Source: an uncultured Propionibacteriaceae bacterium (GTDB lineage: Bacteria; Actinomycetota; Actinomycetes; Propionibacteriales; Propionibacteriaceae). Taken from it: DNA of 7,982 bases. The stretch is taken from NCBI GenBank assembly GCA_937859105.1, contig CALMAD010000409.1, positions 1 to 7,982 on the forward strand. The letters are read 5' to 3'. Below the pieces are notes generated by a model that was given only the letters and a program-made list of their open reading frames with translations, made no database searches and was not told where the DNA came from. Positions 6,005 through 7,982 of the stretch are shown one piece after another (the first letter of the stretch is position 1; every line of letters starts with the position of its first letter). A program made the position numbers and the translations under genes.

Positions 6005-6036
6005 GTGGGTCCTTGGGCCCGTGGGTCCGTGGGCCC
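6005..6036. repeat. 16-bp tandem repeat upstream of the dehydrogenase
   Basis: GTGGGTCCTTGGGCCC (6005-6020) is followed directly by GTGGGTCCGTGGGCCC (6021-6036), 15 of 16 identical. Each unit is itself two related octamers, so the tract is four near-copies of (G/T)TGGG(T/C)CC. It lies just upstream of the dehydrogenase ribosome-binding site, so it would be in the leader or promoter. It may be a copy-number-variable tract affecting expression, or merely a slippage product. The remaining gap up to the permease stop (6037-6127) shows no clear terminator. Confidence 0.75.
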
Positions 6037-6127
6037 GCCGGGCGGTCGGTCCGTCTGGTCGCCGGGCACTCAGCCCGTCAGGCGTCCCACTGTGCCAGGA
6101 CGAGCGGCCCCACGCACGGACGATCGC

Positions 6128-7561
6128 TCATGCGCGACGCCCACCCCGCCGCCGGATGACCGCCCACGCCGCGTAGCCGACGAGTCCGAGGGAGAGCCAG
6201 CCCAACCCGACGGCCAGCGTGATCGCGCTGCTGCGCAGGAGAGCCGTGACGAGGGCAGCCGCGCCGAGCACCGGGACGATCAGGTGCGTCAGCCAGCGGC
6301 GCGACCGTTCGGTCCCGAGGCAGCGGACCACGACCCCGGCGTGCAACAGCACGTAGGACGACATCGCGCCGAAGGTCACGAGCGAGGTCATTAGTTCGGC
6401 CTTCTCCGCGAACCCGACCGAGACGGCGAGGGCGATGAGGCCGATGACCCAGGTGGCGACGGTCGGGACGCCGCGGGCGTTGGTCCGCGCGAACGCGGGC
6501 GGGAGCGCACCGTCGCGGCCCATGGCGAAGAGTAGGCGCGCCGAGGCCGCGTGCGCGACGACCAGGCACGCGAAGATCGCCACGAACGCGTTCGTCAGCG
6601 TGAAGACGGGGGTGAACCAGGCCGGGGCCACGGCGTCCACTGCCACGTAGAACGCCCTGTTCGTGGCCGGGCCCTCGGCGAACGAGGTCGCGTTCGTCAC
6701 CACGGACGCCGCCCAGAGTTGCACGCAGAACAGGGCCGTGATGAGCCCGAGGAGCAGCGACGTCGCCAGGGCGACGGCGCGTCCGCCGCCGCGGGCCTCC
6801 TCGTTCAGCGTGGCGACGGCGTCGAAGCCGAGAAAACTGAGCGCGGCGATCGGGACGGCGGACAGCACGGCCGCCCACGAGGTCTCGGGCCGCCACAGGG
6901 CCTCAGCGGTGAGGTGGATCTTCCCCGCGGCCGCCGCGGCCAGCACGATCGCGACGAACAGCCCGATCACGACGAGTTGGATCGCCAGCAGCACGAGACC
7001 GATGCGCGTCGTGATCTCGAGGCCCCGCAGGTTCATCGCCAGCGACGCCCCGACGAACAGGGCGGCGAAGACGGCGGGCGGGATTCCGGGCAGGATGTGC
7101 GCGAGCGCCACGGCCGACAGGATCGTGAGCAGGGCGGGCATGAGGATGTAGTCGAGCAGGATCAGCCAGCCGGCGACGAAGCCCCAGAACGGGTTGGTCG
7201 ACAGCCGGACGTACCCGTACACCGAGCCCGCCACCGGGAAGCGCAGGGCCATCTCGCGGTAACTGACGGCCGACAGCCCCATGATCGCCGCCGCGACCAG
7301 GTAGACGAGCATCGGGACGCCGTGGGACCGGTTGACCACGATGCCAAACACGGCGACGGGCGCCATCGGCACGAAGAACAACAGGCCGTAGACGAGGAGC
7401 GCCCCGAGCCCGAGGTTGCGCCGCAGCGACGGCTGGTAGCCGAGCCGCAGCAGTTCGGCGTCGGCGTCCGGAGTAGCGACGGGCGTTTCAGGGACGGCGG
7501 CGACGGAGGCAGGGCCGCCGCTCGGCGCGGTGCGGGTCGCGGCGGATCGGGAATCGGTCAT
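6128..7561 (-). CDS. APC-superfamily amino acid/amine permease (PuuP/PlaP-like)
   Basis: This 477-residue inner-membrane permease starts with about 48 hydrophilic residues, then about twelve hydrophobic segments. Family motifs include GLGALLVYGLLFFVPMAPVAVFG (51-73), the FPVAGSVYGYV loop (108-118), GFVAGWLILLDYILMP (127-142), the hallmark SFLGFDAVATLNEE (242-255), and ARLLFAMGRDGALPP (341-355). The pattern resembles my recollection of E. coli putrescine importers PuuP/PlaP, so a proton-driven importer of an amine or amino acid is likely; the substrate is not determined. The start at ATG 7561 is firm: AGGAG (7572-7568, minus strand) lies 6 bases before it, and the ATG overlaps the bioD stop as ATGA, indicating translational coupling. 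The C-terminus is basic (RRRGGRRA), facing the cytoplasm. The coupling suggests a function tied to biotin metabolism. Confidence 0.9.
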   Translation of the reverse strand: MTDSRSAATRTAPSGGPASVAAVPETPVATPDADAELLRLGYQPSLRRNLGLGALLVYGLLFFVPMAPVAVFGIVVNRSHGVPMLVYLVAAAIMGLSAVSYREMALRFPVAGSVYGYVRLSTNPFWGFVAGWLILLDYILMPALLTILSAVALAHILPGIPPAVFAALFVGASLAMNLRGLEITTRIGLVLLAIQLVVIGLFVAIVLAAAAAGKIHLTAEALWRPETSWAAVLSAVPIAALSFLGFDAVATLNEEARGGGRAVALATSLLLGLITALFCVQLWAASVVTNATSFAEGPATNRAFYVAVDAVAPAWFTPVFTLTNAFVAIFACLVVAHAASARLLFAMGRDGALPPAFARTNARGVPTVATWVIGLIALAVSVGFAEKAELMTSLVTFGAMSSYVLLHAGVVVRCLGTERSRRWLTHLIVPVLGAAALVTALLRSSAITLAVGLGWLSLGLVGYAAWAVIRRRGGRRA

Positions 7562-7982
7562 GCGATGCTCCTGGCGAGGTCCCGCAGGCGGGCGGCGTCG
7601 GAGCCGAGGCCGCTGGGGAGGGCGATGAGGGTCGTCAGGCCGGCGGCCTGGGGCAGTTCGGAGAGGTTGCAGCGTTCGGCGAGGTCGGGCTCGTCGGGCA
7701 GCGAGCCGACGACGAGGCGGGTCACCTCGTGCCCGCGGGATCTGATGGCGTCGCAGGTCAGGGCGGTGTGGTTCAGCGAGCCGAGCCCGGCCCGGGCGAC
7801 GATCACGAAGCGGCACGGCGTGCCCGCCGCGGCGAGGGCGTCGGCGAGGTCGAGCAGATCGCGCCCCTCGTCGTCTAGGCCCACCCGGACGCCGCCCGCT
7901 CCCTCGACGAGCACCGCCTCGTGCTCCTCGGCCAGCCGGGCGATGCGCGCGGCGTGCTGGGCGACACCCGGCAGCGGGACGC
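7558..7982 (-). CDS. bioD: Dethiobiotin synthetase BioD, C-terminal part (5' end outside window)
   Basis: The frame is open from the right edge to TGA at 7560-7558, leaving 140 C-terminal residues of a protein usually about 220-240 long. The N-terminal P-loop is therefore not visible. BioD closes the ureido ring of biotin: 7,8-diaminopelargonate + CO2 + ATP gives dethiobiotin, in the cytoplasm. Recognisable pieces are AVLVEGAGGVRVGL (the Glu-Gly-Ala-Gly-Gly motif of the active site), a DLLDLADAL helix, FVIVARAGLGSLNHTALT (matching the V-x-x-x-L-G-x-x-N-H-x-x-L-T signature), and LVVGSLPDEPDLAERCNLSEL, an arrangement typical of actinobacterial BioD near the nucleotide-base site. The codon sometimes taken as a start at 7914 is an internal GTG; sequence upstream (EEHEA) is clearly part of the same protein. 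It overlaps the permease start by four bases, so the two genes form one operon, probably continuing bioF/bioA-like genes outside the window. Confidence 0.87.
   Translation of the reverse strand, partial: VPLPGVAQHAARIARLAEEHEAVLVEGAGGVRVGLDDEGRDLLDLADALAAAGTPCRFVIVARAGLGSLNHTALTCDAIRSRGHEVTRLVVGSLPDEPDLAERCNLSELPQAAGLTTLIALPSGLGSDAARLRDLARSIA

Noticed and set aside
5128..6159. A 343-codon plus-strand frame opposite the dehydrogenase
   Set aside because: Low-complexity Arg/Gly/Ala translation antisense to a gene with intact zinc-ligand motifs; no independent evidence.
7162..7347. Small minus-strand frame within the permease
   Set aside because: It is a shifted read of the permease and shows no features of its own.

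Overview
The window is GC-rich throughout and reads as chromosomal DNA of a high-GC actinobacterium. The support is the strong G/C third-position bias, the DUF222/13E12-type HNH endonuclease (a family concentrated in Actinobacteria), an actinobacterial-style BioD C-terminus, and genes lacking clear Shine-Dalgarno sites that may be leaderless. I cannot fix the genus from sequence alone. No rRNA, tRNA, CRISPR array, insertion sequence or phage gene is visible. No gene-free stretch exceeds about 150 bases.

Layout, left to right: (1) the last 41 codons of a plus-strand membrane protein. (2) Convergent to it, a minus-strand major-facilitator exporter of the YbjJ-like type, divergent from a plus-strand TetR-family repressor. 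The 82-bp shared control region holds two TGTACG-N2-CGTAC(A/G) operators 21 bp apart centre to centre. (3) A 148-bp gap with an AT-rich ATCATGAT inverted repeat, then a DUF222/HNH endonuclease-like gene. (4) A minus-strand run: a fold-type-I aminotransferase whose stop codon overlaps the HNH stop tail to tail on one CTAG, a zinc-dependent medium-chain dehydrogenase, a PuuP/PlaP-like APC-superfamily permease, and the 3' part of bioD. Transcription of this run starts beyond the right edge, with bioD first. bioD and the permease overlap by ATGA and are almost certainly co-translated. The dehydrogenase and the aminotransferase sit behind gaps of about 139 and 105 bp, so they may have their own promoters.

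Functional reading: the TetR/MFS pair is a classic self-contained efflux switch. The bioD-permease coupling suggests uptake of a biotin precursor or related amine. This recalls the yeast pairing of a dethiobiotin synthetase with a KAPA permease, but the substrate is inference only.

The most unusual signal is a perfect 18-bp palindrome, ACGTTCCCGCGGGAACGT. It occurs twice with the same 5-bp flanks on each side (28 bp identical) and a third time as a 16-bp core. One copy is embedded in frame in the central cytoplasmic loop of the MFS gene. All three share one apparent orientation. They look like a dispersed palindromic element, and the T-tract side of two copies would suit termination of plus-strand (antisense) read-through.
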